From: Geothrix terrae
GTDB taxonomy: Bacteria; Acidobacteriota; Holophagae; Holophagales; Holophagaceae
Assembly (NCBI RefSeq): GCF_022808775.1
Contig: NZ_JAKZLA010000001.1
Coordinates: 186,001-250,000, forward strand
Length of the DNA stretch: 64,000 nucleotides
Direction of reading: 5' to 3'
Position numbers and translations under genes: made by a program. Below are positions 9,051-17,585 of the stretch, one piece after another (position 1 is the stretch's first letter; every line of letters begins with the position of its first letter). The notes below the pieces were generated by a model. The model was not told the origin of the DNA. It saw nothing but the letters and a program-made list of their open reading frames with translations, and made no database searches.

Positions 9051-10706
9051 ATGTATCAGAAGGATTTCCTGGACCAGGTGCGCGCGCAGCTCACGGTGGT
9101 GGAGGATCCCGCGAAACTCCGCGAACGGGCCTTCGAGACCAGCTCGGGTATCCCGCTGAAGAACAGCTACACGCCAGCGGACCTCGCGGGCCATGATCCC
9201 CTGCGCGACCTGGGCGCCCCCGGGAAGTTCCCCTTCACGCGACATGTGCAGCCCACCGGGTACCGGGGTCGCCTCTGGACGATGCGCCAGTACGCCGGTT
9301 TCGCCACCGCTGAGGAGAGCAACGCCCGCTACCGCTACCTGCTGGAGCAGGGCACCACTGGGCTTTCCGTGGCTTTCGACCTGCCCACGCAGATCGGCAT
9401 GGACCCCGACCACCCCATGGCCCTGGGCGAGGTGGGCAAGGTGGGTGTGAGCATCAGCTCCATCCACGACATGCGGACGCTGTTCCGGGACATCCCGCTG
9501 GACAAGGTCAGCACGAGCATGACCATCAACGCCCCGGCCTCGGTGCTGCTGGCCCTCTACCTGGCCGTGGCGGATGAACAGGGGGTTCCCTGGGACAAGG
9601 TGAGCGGCACCATCCAGAACGATATCCTCAAAGAGTACATGGCCCGCGGCACCTACATCTTCCCGCCGCGCCACAGCCTGCGCCTCATCACGGACATCTT
9701 CGCCTTCTGCGCGGATCAGGTGCCGAACTGGAACACCATCTCCATCTCCGGCTACCACATCCGCGAGGCGGGCTGCACCGCGGCCCAGGAAATCGCGTTC
9801 ACCCTGGGCGACGGCATCGCCTATGTGCAGGCGGCCCTGGATGCGGGCCTGAAGCTGGAGGCCTTCGCACCGCGCCTCAGCTTCTTCTTCAACGCCCACA
9901 ACCAGTTCTTCGAGGAGGTGGCCAAGTTCCGCGCCGCCCGACGTCTCTGGGCGCGGATCATGAAGGAACGTTTCAAGACGACCGATGCAAAAAGCCAGAT
10001 GTTGCGTTTTCACACGCAGACGGCGGGCAGCACGCTGACGGCCCAGCAGCCGGACAACAACATCGTGCGAACCACCGTGCAGGCCATGGCCGCGGTGTGC
10101 GGCGGCACCCAGAGCCTGCACACCAACAGCCGGGACGAGGCCCTGGCCCTGCCCACGGAGCAGAGCGCCATGATCGCCCTGCGCACGCAGCAGATCCTGG
10201 CCCATGAGTCCCGCGTGGCGGACGTGGTGGATCCCTTCGCGGGCAGCTATCTCATCGAATCCCTGACGGATGAGCTGGAAGCCCGGGCCTCGGCCCTGCT
10301 GGCCAAGGTGGACGAGCTGGGTGGCATGGTCGCCGCCATCGAGAAGGGCCTTCCCCAGCGGGAGATCCAGAACGCCGCCTATGCCTACCAGAAGGCCGTG
10401 GAGAAGGGCACCCAGGTCGTGGTTGGCGTGAACCGGTTCGCCATCAGCGGCGAGACCGCCCCGGACCTCCTGAGGGTGGACGAGGCTCTGGGCGAGACCC
10501 GGCGCCGCCAGGTGGCGGCGGTGCGGGGGCGCCGGGACCAGGCCGCCGCGTCGGCCCGGCTGGCGGAGCTGTCCGCCGCGGCCAGGGGCACGGAAAACCT
10601 CATGCCGCGCATCCTGGCCGCCGTGAAGGCCGAGGCGACGGTGGGAGAAATCTGCGACGCGCTCCGGGCCGTCTTCGGGGAGTATCAGGAGCATCTGGTG
10701 CTCTAG
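9051..10706 (+). CDS. Methylmalonyl-CoA mutase large (catalytic) subunit
   Basis: The 551-residue protein covers the catalytic (beta/alpha)8 part of acyl-CoA mutases and lacks the C-terminal B12-binding domain, as in two-subunit mutases. [20 protein letters not shown] is the methylmalonyl-type substrate motif (Tyr-Ala rather than the Phe-Ser of 2-hydroxyisobutyryl mutases). Other blocks are [34 protein letters not shown] and [16 protein letters not shown]. The reaction interconverts (R)-methylmalonyl-CoA and succinyl-CoA. The start has GGAGG upstream. The small B12-binding subunit gene is not adjacent, so it must be encoded elsewhere. Confidence 0.9.
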   Translation: MYQKDFLDQVRAQLTVVEDPAKLRERAFETSSGIPLKNSYTPADLAGHDPLRDLGAPGKFPFTRHVQPTGYRGRLWTMRQYAGFATAEESNARYRYLLEQGTTGLSVAFDLPTQIGMDPDHPMALGEVGKVGVSISSIHDMRTLFRDIPLDKVSTSMTINAPASVLLALYLAVADEQGVPWDKVSGTIQNDILKEYMARGTYIFPPRHSLRLITDIFAFCADQVPNWNTISISGYHIREAGCTAAQEIAFTLGDGIAYVQAALDAGLKLEAFAPRLSFFFNAHNQFFEEVAKFRAARRLWARIMKERFKTTDAKSQMLRFHTQTAGSTLTAQQPDNNIVRTTVQAMAAVCGGTQSLHTNSRDEALALPTEQSAMIALRTQQILAHESRVADVVDPFAGSYLIESLTDELEARASALLAKVDELGGMVAAIEKGLPQREIQNAAYAYQKAVEKGTQVVVGVNRFAISGETAPDLLRVDEALGETRRRQVAAVRGRRDQAAASARLAELSAAARGTENLMPRILAAVKAEATVGEICDALRAVFGEYQEHLVL

Positions 10707-10779
10707 GTCACATCAGAGGGCCGGAATGTCGCTTGAAAGGGTGGTCCAGGCATCCGAATTGCAATATCGTGACCAACCC

Positions 10780-10797
10780 GTCCCGCTCCTGCGGGAC
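10780..10797 (+). promoter_or_regulatory. 5'-UTR hairpin before small cytochrome gene
   Basis: GTCCCGC (10780-10786) pairs perfectly with GCGGGAC (10791-10797) around a TCCT loop, 17 bases before the ATG at 10815 and just upstream of its GGAGG. It may stabilise the mRNA or affect ribosome access. It has no T-tract. Confidence 0.4.
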
Positions 10798-10814
10798 CCC
10801 ATCCCGGAGGCATC

Positions 10815-11066
10815 ATGCGTATCGCCATCCTCACCGCCGCTGCGGCGCTGCTCCTTGCTCTTCCCGCCCAGGCCAAGATGCCCTTCGTCAAGAAGGCCCA
10901 GGAGCTGGGTTTCACCGACGTCAAGGACTGCAAGGCCTGCCACGTGGGCGCCCCCAAGAAGGGTGGCGAGATGACCGCGCGCGGCAAGTTCCTCGAAGAG
11001 ACCAAGGCCAAGAAGAAGGCCGCCGAGGTCGACCTGAACTGGCTCAAGGACTACAAGGGCAAGTGA
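10815..11066 (+). CDS. Small periplasmic monoheme c-type cytochrome-like protein
   Basis: An 83-residue protein with a signal peptide (MRIAILTAAAALLLALPAQA) and one haem c site, CKACH, inside DCKACHVGAPKKG. The rest is Lys-rich and helical. The CxACHxGAPK block recurs in the diheme protein at 15553-15786, on the other side of the two 11-heme proteins, so these are likely related periplasmic electron shuttles. GGAGG precedes the ATG, and a strong terminator follows, so the gene is probably transcribed as its own unit. Haem attachment is inferred from the motif only. Confidence 0.82.
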   Translation: MRIAILTAAAALLLALPAQAKMPFVKKAQELGFTDVKDCKACHVGAPKKGGEMTARGKFLEETKAKKKAAEVDLNWLKDYKGK

Positions 11067-11092
11067 GCCGCTGACGCGGGCTCGCGATTTCG

Positions 11093-11119
11093 CCGGGCGG
11101 GTCTCCCGCCCGGTTTTTT
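11093..11119 (+). terminator. Rho-independent terminator
   Basis: A perfect 9-bp stem (CCGGGCGGG 11093-11101 / CCCGCCCGG 11105-11113) with a TCT loop is followed by six T (11114-11119). It ends transcription of the small monoheme gene and separates it from the 11-heme genes. Confidence 0.92.
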
Positions 11120-11130
11120 CTGTACTCCGG

Positions 11131-11159
11131 AGGTGTCCTATCAATGGATTCCGACACCT
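11131..11159. promoter_or_regulatory. Inverted repeat AGGTGTC-N15-GACACCT
   Basis: A perfect 7-bp inverted repeat (11131-11137 and 11153-11159) with a 15-base spacer lies in the 5' region of the 11-heme cytochrome gene. It could be an operator or a small mRNA hairpin; no known regulator is assigned. Confidence 0.35.
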
Positions 11160-11210
11160 GTAGCGACATGTAACTCGGAGCATACAAGAACTTCGGAATT
11201 GGATCGGTCC

Positions 11211-11224
11211 GTGATCTAAATCAC
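11211..11224. promoter_or_regulatory. FNR/CRP-family binding-site-like palindrome
   Basis: GTGATCTAAATCAC is a perfect 14-base palindrome matching both the CRP half-site pattern (GTGA-N6-TCAC) and the FNR pattern (TTGAT-N4-ATCAA, one mismatch per arm). Its centre is about 67 bases before the ATG of the first 11-heme cytochrome gene. That fits control of anaerobic respiration by a CRP/FNR-family protein. The promoter elements relative to it are not clear. Confidence 0.55.
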
Positions 11225-11284
11225 CATCAGGTATCTTATTGGGAGGTAACCGCGCTAGGGTGATAGCCGACATGTGAGGTAGCT

Positions 11285-13147
11285 ATGCGCCTGCTGCTCG
11301 CTGGATTGCTCTCCGCCTTCCTCGCCGCCGCTCCCCCTTCGGCCAATGATTGTGTCGCCTGCCATGACATCGACTTGGCCAAGTTCGCGACCACCAAGCA
11401 CGGGAGCATGGCGTGCACGGATTGCCACAGCAGCATCACCAGGCTGCCCCACGCCGATAAGCCCGCGCCGGTGAACTGCGCGGACTGCCACAGCGATCAG
11501 GTCACGGCCTACAAGAAGAGCGTCCACGGCGTCGCCAAGCAGAACGGAATGACCGACGCGGCCACCTGCGCCTCCTGCCACGGCCCCGCCCACGGCATTC
11601 TCGGCGCGGGCGATCCCGCCTCGAAGGTGGCCAAGAAGAACCTGGCCGACACCTGCGGCACCTGCCACTCCAACCCCGACTTCGTCGCACGGCACCAGAT
11701 CCCCTTCGTCAAGCCGGTGGAGGCCTACCGCCTGAGCGTGCACGGGCGCGAGGTGGCCAAGGGGAACGCCAGCGCGGCTTCCTGCTCCGACTGCCATGGC
11801 AGCCATGACATCCTCGCCTCCCGGGATCCAAAGGCGCGGGTGAACCGCGCCAACGTCGCGGAAACCTGCGGCGTCTGCCACAGCGACATCCAGGCCATCT
11901 ACGCCGACAGCGTCCACGGGCTGGCCCTGAAGCGCGGGTCCAAGGATTCCCCGACCTGCACCGGATGCCACGGCGAGCACGAGATCCTGGCACCCTCGGA
12001 GCCCGGCTCCCTGGTGAACTCCGCGCGCGTGTCCACCAGCACCTGCGGCCGCTGCCACGGAGACGAGCGGCTGAACACCCGCTACGGATTCGGCGACAAG
12101 GTCCCCGCCTACCAGGACAGCTTCCACGGCCTTTCCGTCCGGGGCGGCGGGAAATCCGCGGCCAACTGCGCGTCCTGTCACGGGGTGCACAACATCCTGC
12201 CTTCGGCGGATTCCAGGTCCACGGTGAACCCGGCCAACCTGGCCCAGACCTGCGGGAAGTGCCATCCGGGCGCCGGGGCGAAGCTGGCGGCGGCTCCCAT
12301 ACACGTGCGCACGGCCACCATGACGGAGCATGTCTCCGTGCGGTGGATCCGGCTGGCGTACCTCGTCCTCATCCCCCTGACCATCGGGTTCATGCTGCTG
12401 CACAACTTCCTCGACTGGCTGGCCAAGCTGCGGCGCGGACCGCATCACGGCGCCACCCACGAGGGCTTCCCGCGCATGAACCTGACGTTCCGGATCACCC
12501 ATGCCATGGTGATCGTGAGCTTCATCTCCCTCGTCATCACGGGCTTTGCCTTGAAGTTCCCGGAATCGGCCTGGGTGAAGCTCTTCCAGTCCTTCGATCC
12601 GACTTCCAGCCTCCGCGGCGTGGTCCATCGCGCCGCGGCCGTGGTGATGATGGCGGGCACGGTGTTCCACTTCGTCCACCTCGCCCTGTCGAAGCGGGAT
12701 CGCATCATCCTCGTGGAGCTGCTCCCCTCCTGGCAGGACGCCAAGGACATCTTCAACATGCTCCGGTTCAACCTGGGCCTGATCAAGGAGCGCCCCACCT
12801 TCGGCATGTTCGGCTACCCGGAGAAGATGGAGTACTGGGCCTTCATGTGGGGCACCGTGGTGATGGCCGTGACGGGCATCCTGCTGTGGGCCGAGAACTG
12901 GAGCCTGCGCCACTTCCCGAAGTGGGTCCTGGACGCGGCCACGGCGGCCCATTGGTACGAAGCCATCCTGGCCACGCTCTCCATCCTCGTCTGGCACTGG
13001 TACCTGGTGATCTTCGATCCCGATGTCTACCCCATGGACCTCGCCTGGCTGAACGGCAAGGCCTCCGCGGACCACATGCGCGAGACCCGGCCCGAGTACT
13101 ACCGGAAGACGATCGAGAAGCACGGAACCGAACACCACGACGCTTGA
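11285..13147 (+). CDS. 11-heme cytochrome c / cytochrome b membrane protein (CbcL-like)
   Basis: The 620-residue protein starts with a signal peptide (MRLLLAGLLSAFLAAAPPSA). Residues about 22-335 carry eleven CxxCH haem c motifs (CVACH, CTDCH, CADCH, CASCH, CGTCH, CSDCH, CGVCH, CTGCH, CGRCH, CASCH, CGKCH), with repeated SVHG..., GxHxI and H spacers. Residues about 350-590 are a four-helix cytochrome b561/Ni-Fe-hydrogenase-type domain with conserved His (ITHAMVIVSF, VVHRAAAV, FHFVHLAL, WHWYLV). The c-plus-b fusion resembles CbcL of Geobacter, an inner-membrane quinol oxidase passing electrons to periplasmic cytochromes during metal respiration. The same role is inferred here. Confidence 0.88.
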   Translation: MRLLLAGLLSAFLAAAPPSANDCVACHDIDLAKFATTKHGSMACTDCHSSITRLPHADKPAPVNCADCHSDQVTAYKKSVHGVAKQNGMTDAATCASCHGPAHGILGAGDPASKVAKKNLADTCGTCHSNPDFVARHQIPFVKPVEAYRLSVHGREVAKGNASAASCSDCHGSHDILASRDPKARVNRANVAETCGVCHSDIQAIYADSVHGLALKRGSKDSPTCTGCHGEHEILAPSEPGSLVNSARVSTSTCGRCHGDERLNTRYGFGDKVPAYQDSFHGLSVRGGGKSAANCASCHGVHNILPSADSRSTVNPANLAQTCGKCHPGAGAKLAAAPIHVRTATMTEHVSVRWIRLAYLVLIPLTIGFMLLHNFLDWLAKLRRGPHHGATHEGFPRMNLTFRITHAMVIVSFISLVITGFALKFPESAWVKLFQSFDPTSSLRGVVHRAAAVVMMAGTVFHFVHLALSKRDRIILVELLPSWQDAKDIFNMLRFNLGLIKERPTFGMFGYPEKMEYWAFMWGTVVMAVTGILLWAENWSLRHFPKWVLDAATAAHWYEAILATLSILVWHWYLVIFDPDVYPMDLAWLNGKASADHMRETRPEYYRKTIEKHGTEHHDA

Positions 13148-13201
13148 TGCCATCCCCTTAGCGCCTCACTGACCCCTCCCCACCCCATAGGAACCAACCC
13201 C

Positions 13202-15376
13202 ATGACCTGGACTTCTACCGATACTCAGGCTCCCGCCGCCGCCAGGCGGCGCGGCGGAAGCCTGCTGCTGGCTCTGATCACCGGCCTCCTCCTCGCCTCG
13301 GCGCCCCTGTATGCCGCTCCTGCCAAGGCAGCCGCCAAGGAAAGCTGCTTCGACTGCCACAGCGACAAGGACCTCACCAAGGAAGGGCCGAATGGCACCA
13401 CCGTGCCGCTCTTCGTGGATGCGGCGCGGTTTGGCGGCTCGGTCCACGCCTCCCTCTCCTGCAAGACCTGCCATGCCGAGCTCCACAAGGACCATCCGGG
13501 CGATGGCAACCCGGTGCCGAAGGTGAAGTGCGGTACCTGCCACACCGAGGAGGACAAGGTCTACCAGGGCAGCATCCATGGCATGAGCAAGGCCATGGGC
13601 GCGTCGGCGGCGGCCAGCTGCGTGGACTGCCACGGGAACCACTACATCGTCCCCGTGAAGCAGACGGATTCGCCGGTCTACAAGATGAACCTCTCCCAGA
13701 CCTGCGCGAAGTGCCACGCCAACAAGAACCTCACCGACGAATACAAGATGAAGTACCCCCAGGTGGCTTCCCAGTACCAGGAGAGCATCCACGGGAAGGC
13801 GCTGCTGCAGAAGGGGCTCATCGTGGCGCCCAGCTGCAACGACTGCCACGGCGTGCATGACATCAAGCGGACCGTGGACCGGAGCTCGCCCATCAACCAT
13901 GCCAACGTCGCCAAGACCTGCGGCAAGTGCCACGTCACTGTGGAGGAGATCTACAACAAGAGTGTCCACGGCCAGCTGCTGGCCAAGGGCGATCCCCGCG
14001 GCCCGGTCTGCATCCAGTGCCACTCGGCGCACCAGATCGAGACCCCGGTGAGCGGACACTTCAAGGCCGGCAGCGACATGGTCTGCGGCAAGTGCCACGC
14101 CGACCGGCTCGAGCACTACCGCGACACCTACCACGGCAAGGCCATGGCCCTGGGCAAGGCCAACACCGCCAGCGCCGTGGCCGCCTGCTATGACTGCCAC
14201 GGCCACCATGATGTCCTGCGGGCCGCGGATCCCAACTCCCGCCTCTCTCCCGCGAACATCGTCAACACCTGCAAGCAGTGCCACGCCAATGCCACGGTCA
14301 GCTTCACGAAGTACGCGCCCCACGCGAATCCCATGGACCGCAAGAACTACCCGGTGCTGCACTACGTCTTCCTGGTCATGACCACGCTGCTCGTGTGCAC
14401 CTTCTCCCTGTTCGGCGCGCACACCCTCCTGTGGCTGTTCCGCTCCATCTGGCTCTACCGCCACGACTCCAAGCAGTTCCGCGAGGCCAAGATCAAGATC
14501 CAGGAGGACGACGAGCAGTTCACCCGCTTCCAGCCCTTCGAGCGGTTCCTCCACATCCTGGTGGTGACGAGCTTCCTGCTGCTGACCGTCACCGGCATGC
14601 CCCTGAAGTTCTACTACACCAACTGGGCGAAGGCGATCTTCCGGTTCTTCGGCGGGGCCGACGTCGCCCGCACCCTGCACCACTTCGGCGCAGTGATCAC
14701 CTTCCTCTACTTCGCCCTCCACGTGAGCACCACCCTGGCGCACCTCTGGCAGAGGCGCGGCTTCCTGAAGGACCCTGAGACGGGCTCCATCCGGCTGAGC
14801 CGGGTCTTCACGGCCATGGCCCTCCCTGATTCCATGATTCCCACCAGGCAGGACCTGAAGGACTTCGTGGCCCACAACCGCTGGTTCTTCGGCAAGGGAC
14901 CCCGTCCCGAGTTCGATCGCTGGACCTACTTCGAGAAGTTCGACTACCTGGCCGTGTTCTGGGGTGTCTTCGCCATCGGCGTTTCCGGCCTGATCATGTG
15001 GTTCCCGGAGTTCTTCAGCAAGTTCATGCCGGGCTGGATGATCAACGTGTCGCTCATCATCCACTCGGACGAGGCCCTGCTGGCAGCCGGCTTCATCTTC
15101 ACGGTCCACTTCTTCAACACGCATTTCCGGCTGGAGAAGTTCCCCATGGATACGGTCATCTTCTCGGGCCGCATCTCGAAGTCCGAAATGCTCCACGAGC
15201 GGAAGCGCTGGTATGACCGCCTGGTGGCCGAAGGCCGCCTGGACAGCTTCCGCGTCAAGGACGAGTGGGAAGCCTGGAAGGGCATCGCCCGCAGCGCCGG
15301 CTACATCTTCTTCGGCGTGGGCCTCGTGCTGCTCTTCCTGATCATCTTCGCCATGACCTCGCGCCTCGCGCACTGA
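13202..15376 (+). CDS. Second 11-heme cytochrome c / cytochrome b membrane protein (CbcL-like)
   Basis: A 724-residue paralogue of the preceding gene, 54 bases downstream on the same strand. After an N-terminal hydrophobic export segment (about residues 20-38) there are eleven CxxCH motifs (CFDCH, CKTCH, CGTCH, CVDCH, CAKCH, CNDCH, CGKCH, CIQCH, CGKCH, CYDCH, CKQCH), then a longer membrane domain. His residues in ERFLHILVV, TLHHFGAV, FALHVS and IIHSDEALL could bind b haems. An extra C-terminal helix (YIFFGVGLVLLFLIIFAM) distinguishes it from its neighbour. The pair probably forms a quinol-to-periplasm electron route, each protein carrying its own haem wire. Confidence 0.88.
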   Translation: MTWTSTDTQAPAAARRRGGSLLLALITGLLLASAPLYAAPAKAAAKESCFDCHSDKDLTKEGPNGTTVPLFVDAARFGGSVHASLSCKTCHAELHKDHPGDGNPVPKVKCGTCHTEEDKVYQGSIHGMSKAMGASAAASCVDCHGNHYIVPVKQTDSPVYKMNLSQTCAKCHANKNLTDEYKMKYPQVASQYQESIHGKALLQKGLIVAPSCNDCHGVHDIKRTVDRSSPINHANVAKTCGKCHVTVEEIYNKSVHGQLLAKGDPRGPVCIQCHSAHQIETPVSGHFKAGSDMVCGKCHADRLEHYRDTYHGKAMALGKANTASAVAACYDCHGHHDVLRAADPNSRLSPANIVNTCKQCHANATVSFTKYAPHANPMDRKNYPVLHYVFLVMTTLLVCTFSLFGAHTLLWLFRSIWLYRHDSKQFREAKIKIQEDDEQFTRFQPFERFLHILVVTSFLLLTVTGMPLKFYYTNWAKAIFRFFGGADVARTLHHFGAVITFLYFALHVSTTLAHLWQRRGFLKDPETGSIRLSRVFTAMALPDSMIPTRQDLKDFVAHNRWFFGKGPRPEFDRWTYFEKFDYLAVFWGVFAIGVSGLIMWFPEFFSKFMPGWMINVSLIIHSDEALLAAGFIFTVHFFNTHFRLEKFPMDTVIFSGRISKSEMLHERKRWYDRLVAEGRLDSFRVKDEWEAWKGIARSAGYIFFGVGLVLLFLIIFAMTSRLAH

Positions 15377-15416
15377 GGCGCCTCGGCGCCCAGTCCAACC
15401 GCTCTTTGGCACACCC

Positions 15417-15484
15417 CGACCACGCAGATCTGCGTCCCGCCCCTCCCGGGCGGGGCCGGGTGGTCGCGACCGGGACTCCGGTCG
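15417..15484 (+). promoter_or_regulatory. Multi-hairpin intergenic RNA-like structure
   Basis: CGACCAC (15417-15423) pairs with GTGGTCG (15460-15466), enclosing the palindrome CGCAGATCTGCG (15423-15434) and a CCCGCCC/GGGCGGG hairpin (about 15436-15453). A further perfect 7-bp stem with 4-base loop, CGACCGG/CCGGTCG (15467-15484), follows. None has a T-tract. It may be an mRNA processing or stability element between the large cytochrome genes and the small diheme gene, allowing different protein ratios. Confidence 0.45.
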
Positions 15485-15552
15485 TCCATCTGCCTTTCTC
15501 CCCTCCCCCTGATCCCTGTGGATCGGATCACCACCCCCATGAAGGAGCTGAC

Positions 15553-15786
15553 ATGCGCCGCATCACTCTCCTCACCACCGCCCTCATCCTCGCGGCCGCT
15601 CCCGCGGCCATGGCGAAGATGACCACCGTGAAGGGCGCCAAGTGCACCGCCTGCCACGAGGGCGCGCCGAAGGACAAGAAGTTCAATGCCGCGACCACCA
15701 AGATGCTCGCCAAGTACAAGGAAGCCCAGTGCAAGGACTGCCACGGCTGGGCCGAGGGCAAGCTGACCACCTTCAAGAAGAAGTAG
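15553..15786 (+). CDS. Small periplasmic diheme c-type cytochrome
   Basis: A 77-residue protein with a signal peptide (MRRITLLTTALILAAAPAAMA) and two haem c motifs, CTACH and CKDCH. The block AKCTACHEGAPK is shared with the monoheme protein at 10815-11066. GAAGGAG precedes the ATG. It follows the second 11-heme gene after a structured gap and ends at a strong terminator. It is probably a soluble periplasmic electron carrier accepting electrons from the CbcL-like proteins, which is inference from motif and position. Confidence 0.85.
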   Translation: MRRITLLTTALILAAAPAAMAKMTTVKGAKCTACHEGAPKDKKFNAATTKMLAKYKEAQCKDCHGWAEGKLTTFKKK

Positions 15787-15805
15787 TCTTCCTGCTTCAG
15801 AAAAA

Positions 15806-15834
15806 GGGCGGCGCCGGTTCGGCGCCGCCCTTTT
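15806..15834. terminator. Bidirectional rho-independent terminator
   Basis: A perfect 10-bp stem (GGGCGGCGCC 15806-15815 / GGCGCCGCCC 15821-15830) has AAAAA on its left and TTTT on its right. It can therefore end transcription from the cytochrome genes (+) and from the convergent phosphohexomutase gene (-). Confidence 0.9.
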
Positions 15835-15850
15835 CTGGTTCTAGAGGAGA

Positions 15851-17551
15851 TTAAAGACCGAGCAGGGTGCGGGCCTCGGCTTCCAGGCGGTCCAGCTGGG
15901 CGGCCTCGCCGCGTCCCTGGAGGTACACCTTCAGCTTCGGCTCGGTGCCGCTGGGGCGGAAGGCGGCGAAGGCACCGCTCTCCAGGCGGAACTTGAGGAC
16001 ATTGCTGCGGGAGATGGGCAAGGCCACCGGGCGGTTGTCCGGACGATCGAGGATGGGCTCCGTCCGGCCCTCGCCGTGCCAGAGGCCCGTCTGGAAGTCC
16101 TCCCAGCTGACGACCTTCTCGCCACCGAGCGAGGCCAGCCCTGCGGCGCGGATGCGGCCCATGGCCTCCGCGAAACGCTTGGCGCCGCCGGGCCGGGGGT
16201 CCTCCAGGTTCACCAGGCGGTTGTGGAAGGTGCCCACCCGGGCCATGAGGGCCTCCACGGCCTGGAACAGGGTCTGCCCCTTGGCCTTGTAGTGCCCGGC
16301 CATCTCGGCCACGACGAGGGCGGCGGTGACGCCGTCCTTGTCCCGGAGGTCGGGGGGCAGCAGCATGCCGTAGCTCTCCTCCGCGCCGAAGGCGTAGGCC
16401 TCGCCCAGCGCTTCCAGGCGGTCCATGCACACGGCGATGTTCTTGAAGCCCGTGAGGGTCCACACGACGGGCAGCCGGTGGTGGCGCGCCACCTCGGCCA
16501 TGAAGTCGGAGGTGACCACCGTGCTCACCACGGCGCCCTTCCGGCCCTTCTGGGTGCAGAGGTAGTCCAGCGTGAGGGCCGCCAGGTCGTTGCCGGACAT
16601 GAGCTCCCACGTCCCGTCGCGCTTGGCCACCACGCCGATGCGGTCCGCGTCGGGGTCGTTGGCGAGGATCACCTCGGCGCCCGTGGCCTCGGCTTCCTTC
16701 AGGGGCGCGGCGTAGGCGGCCAGTTCCTCGGGATTGGGCCGAGGCGCGGTGGGGAAGGTGCCGTCCTGGATGCCCTGGCTGGGGCTGAGGGTGAGCGGCA
16801 GGCCGGCCCGCTCGAAGAGGGCGGGCACGAAGGCCACGCCGGTGCCGTGGAAGGGCGTGTAGAGGATGCGGGCGGCCTCGAAGGCCTTGGGATGCTGGAG
16901 CAGATCCTGGCCCATGGCGAGGTAGGCTTCCTCCACCTCCGCGGGAATGGGCTGGATGCGGCCGGCCGGCGCCACCGGCAGTTCGGGCACCAGGGGCAGG
17001 GTGGCCATGTGGGCCTCCACCTCCGCGTCCCAGGGCTCCACCACCTGGCCGCCCAGATCGTTGTAGGCCTTGAAGCCGTTGTACTCCTTCGGATTGTGGC
17101 TGGCGGTGACGATGGCGCCGCAGCCGGCTCCCAGCCGCTTCATGGCGAAGCAGAGGAAGGGAGTGGGCAGGGGGCGGTCGCCGAGAAACACCTGGTAGCC
17201 CGCGGCGGCCAAGACCTCGGCGCAGGCCCTTCCGAAGGCCTGGGAGTTGAGGCGGGTGTCGAAACCCACGACGGCGACCATCTTCCCGGGAGCCCGCCGG
17301 CTGGCCACGCTGGCCAGGGCCATGGACACGCGGCGGATGTTGGGGCGGTTCATGCGGCGCAGGCCTGCGGCCATGAACCCCCGCAGGCCGCCGGTGCCGA
17401 AGGCGAGAGGCTCAGAGAAGCGATCCTCCAGCTCCGCTGCAGCCTTGGCGTCCCCTGCCTCGGCGGCCTTCAGCAGCGCCTCCAGCTCCGCCCGGAGCTC
17501 CGGCTCCAGGTGGGGGAAGGCTAGGTAGGCGCGGGCGGAATCGAGGCTCAT
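15851..17551 (-). CDS. Phosphoglucomutase/phosphomannomutase family protein
   Basis: A 566-residue alpha-D-phosphohexomutase of the PGM2-like type. The catalytic serine loop TASHNPKEYNGFK, the metal loop NDPDADRIG, the sugar-binding EESYG and the phosphate loop RPSGTEPKLKVY are all intact. It interconverts sugar 1- and 6-phosphates (glucose or mannose, possibly also pentose) in the cytoplasm. ATG 17551 starts at the family's usual N-terminus, followed by GTGGLRG. It lies 34 bases after the methyltransferase gene and is probably the last gene of the coaE-tldD operon. Substrate preference cannot be read from sequence alone. Confidence 0.92.
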   Translation of the reverse strand: MSLDSARAYLAFPHLEPELRAELEALLKAAEAGDAKAAAELEDRFSEPLAFGTGGLRGFMAAGLRRMNRPNIRRVSMALASVASRRAPGKMVAVVGFDTRLNSQAFGRACAEVLAAAGYQVFLGDRPLPTPFLCFAMKRLGAGCGAIVTASHNPKEYNGFKAYNDLGGQVVEPWDAEVEAHMATLPLVPELPVAPAGRIQPIPAEVEEAYLAMGQDLLQHPKAFEAARILYTPFHGTGVAFVPALFERAGLPLTLSPSQGIQDGTFPTAPRPNPEELAAYAAPLKEAEATGAEVILANDPDADRIGVVAKRDGTWELMSGNDLAALTLDYLCTQKGRKGAVVSTVVTSDFMAEVARHHRLPVVWTLTGFKNIAVCMDRLEALGEAYAFGAEESYGMLLPPDLRDKDGVTAALVVAEMAGHYKAKGQTLFQAVEALMARVGTFHNRLVNLEDPRPGGAKRFAEAMGRIRAAGLASLGGEKVVSWEDFQTGLWHGEGRTEPILDRPDNRPVALPISRSNVLKFRLESGAFAAFRPSGTEPKLKVYLQGRGEAAQLDRLEAEARTLLGL

Positions 17552-17585
17552 GGCAGGTCCTGTGCGAACGGTCCAGGATCGCAGG

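Noticed and set aside
10707..11284. GEMM (c-di-GMP/cGAMP) riboswitch before the cytochrome genes
   Set aside because: I looked because such riboswitches control cytochrome genes in Geobacter, but saw no GEMM core sequence; only simple hairpins and a terminator.
13166..15412. A 748-codon open frame antisense to the second 11-heme gene
   Set aside because: It mirrors a clear CxxCH-rich gene on + and its protein is repetitive Gly/Val/Ala/His without domains, which is typical of antisense frames in GC-rich DNA.
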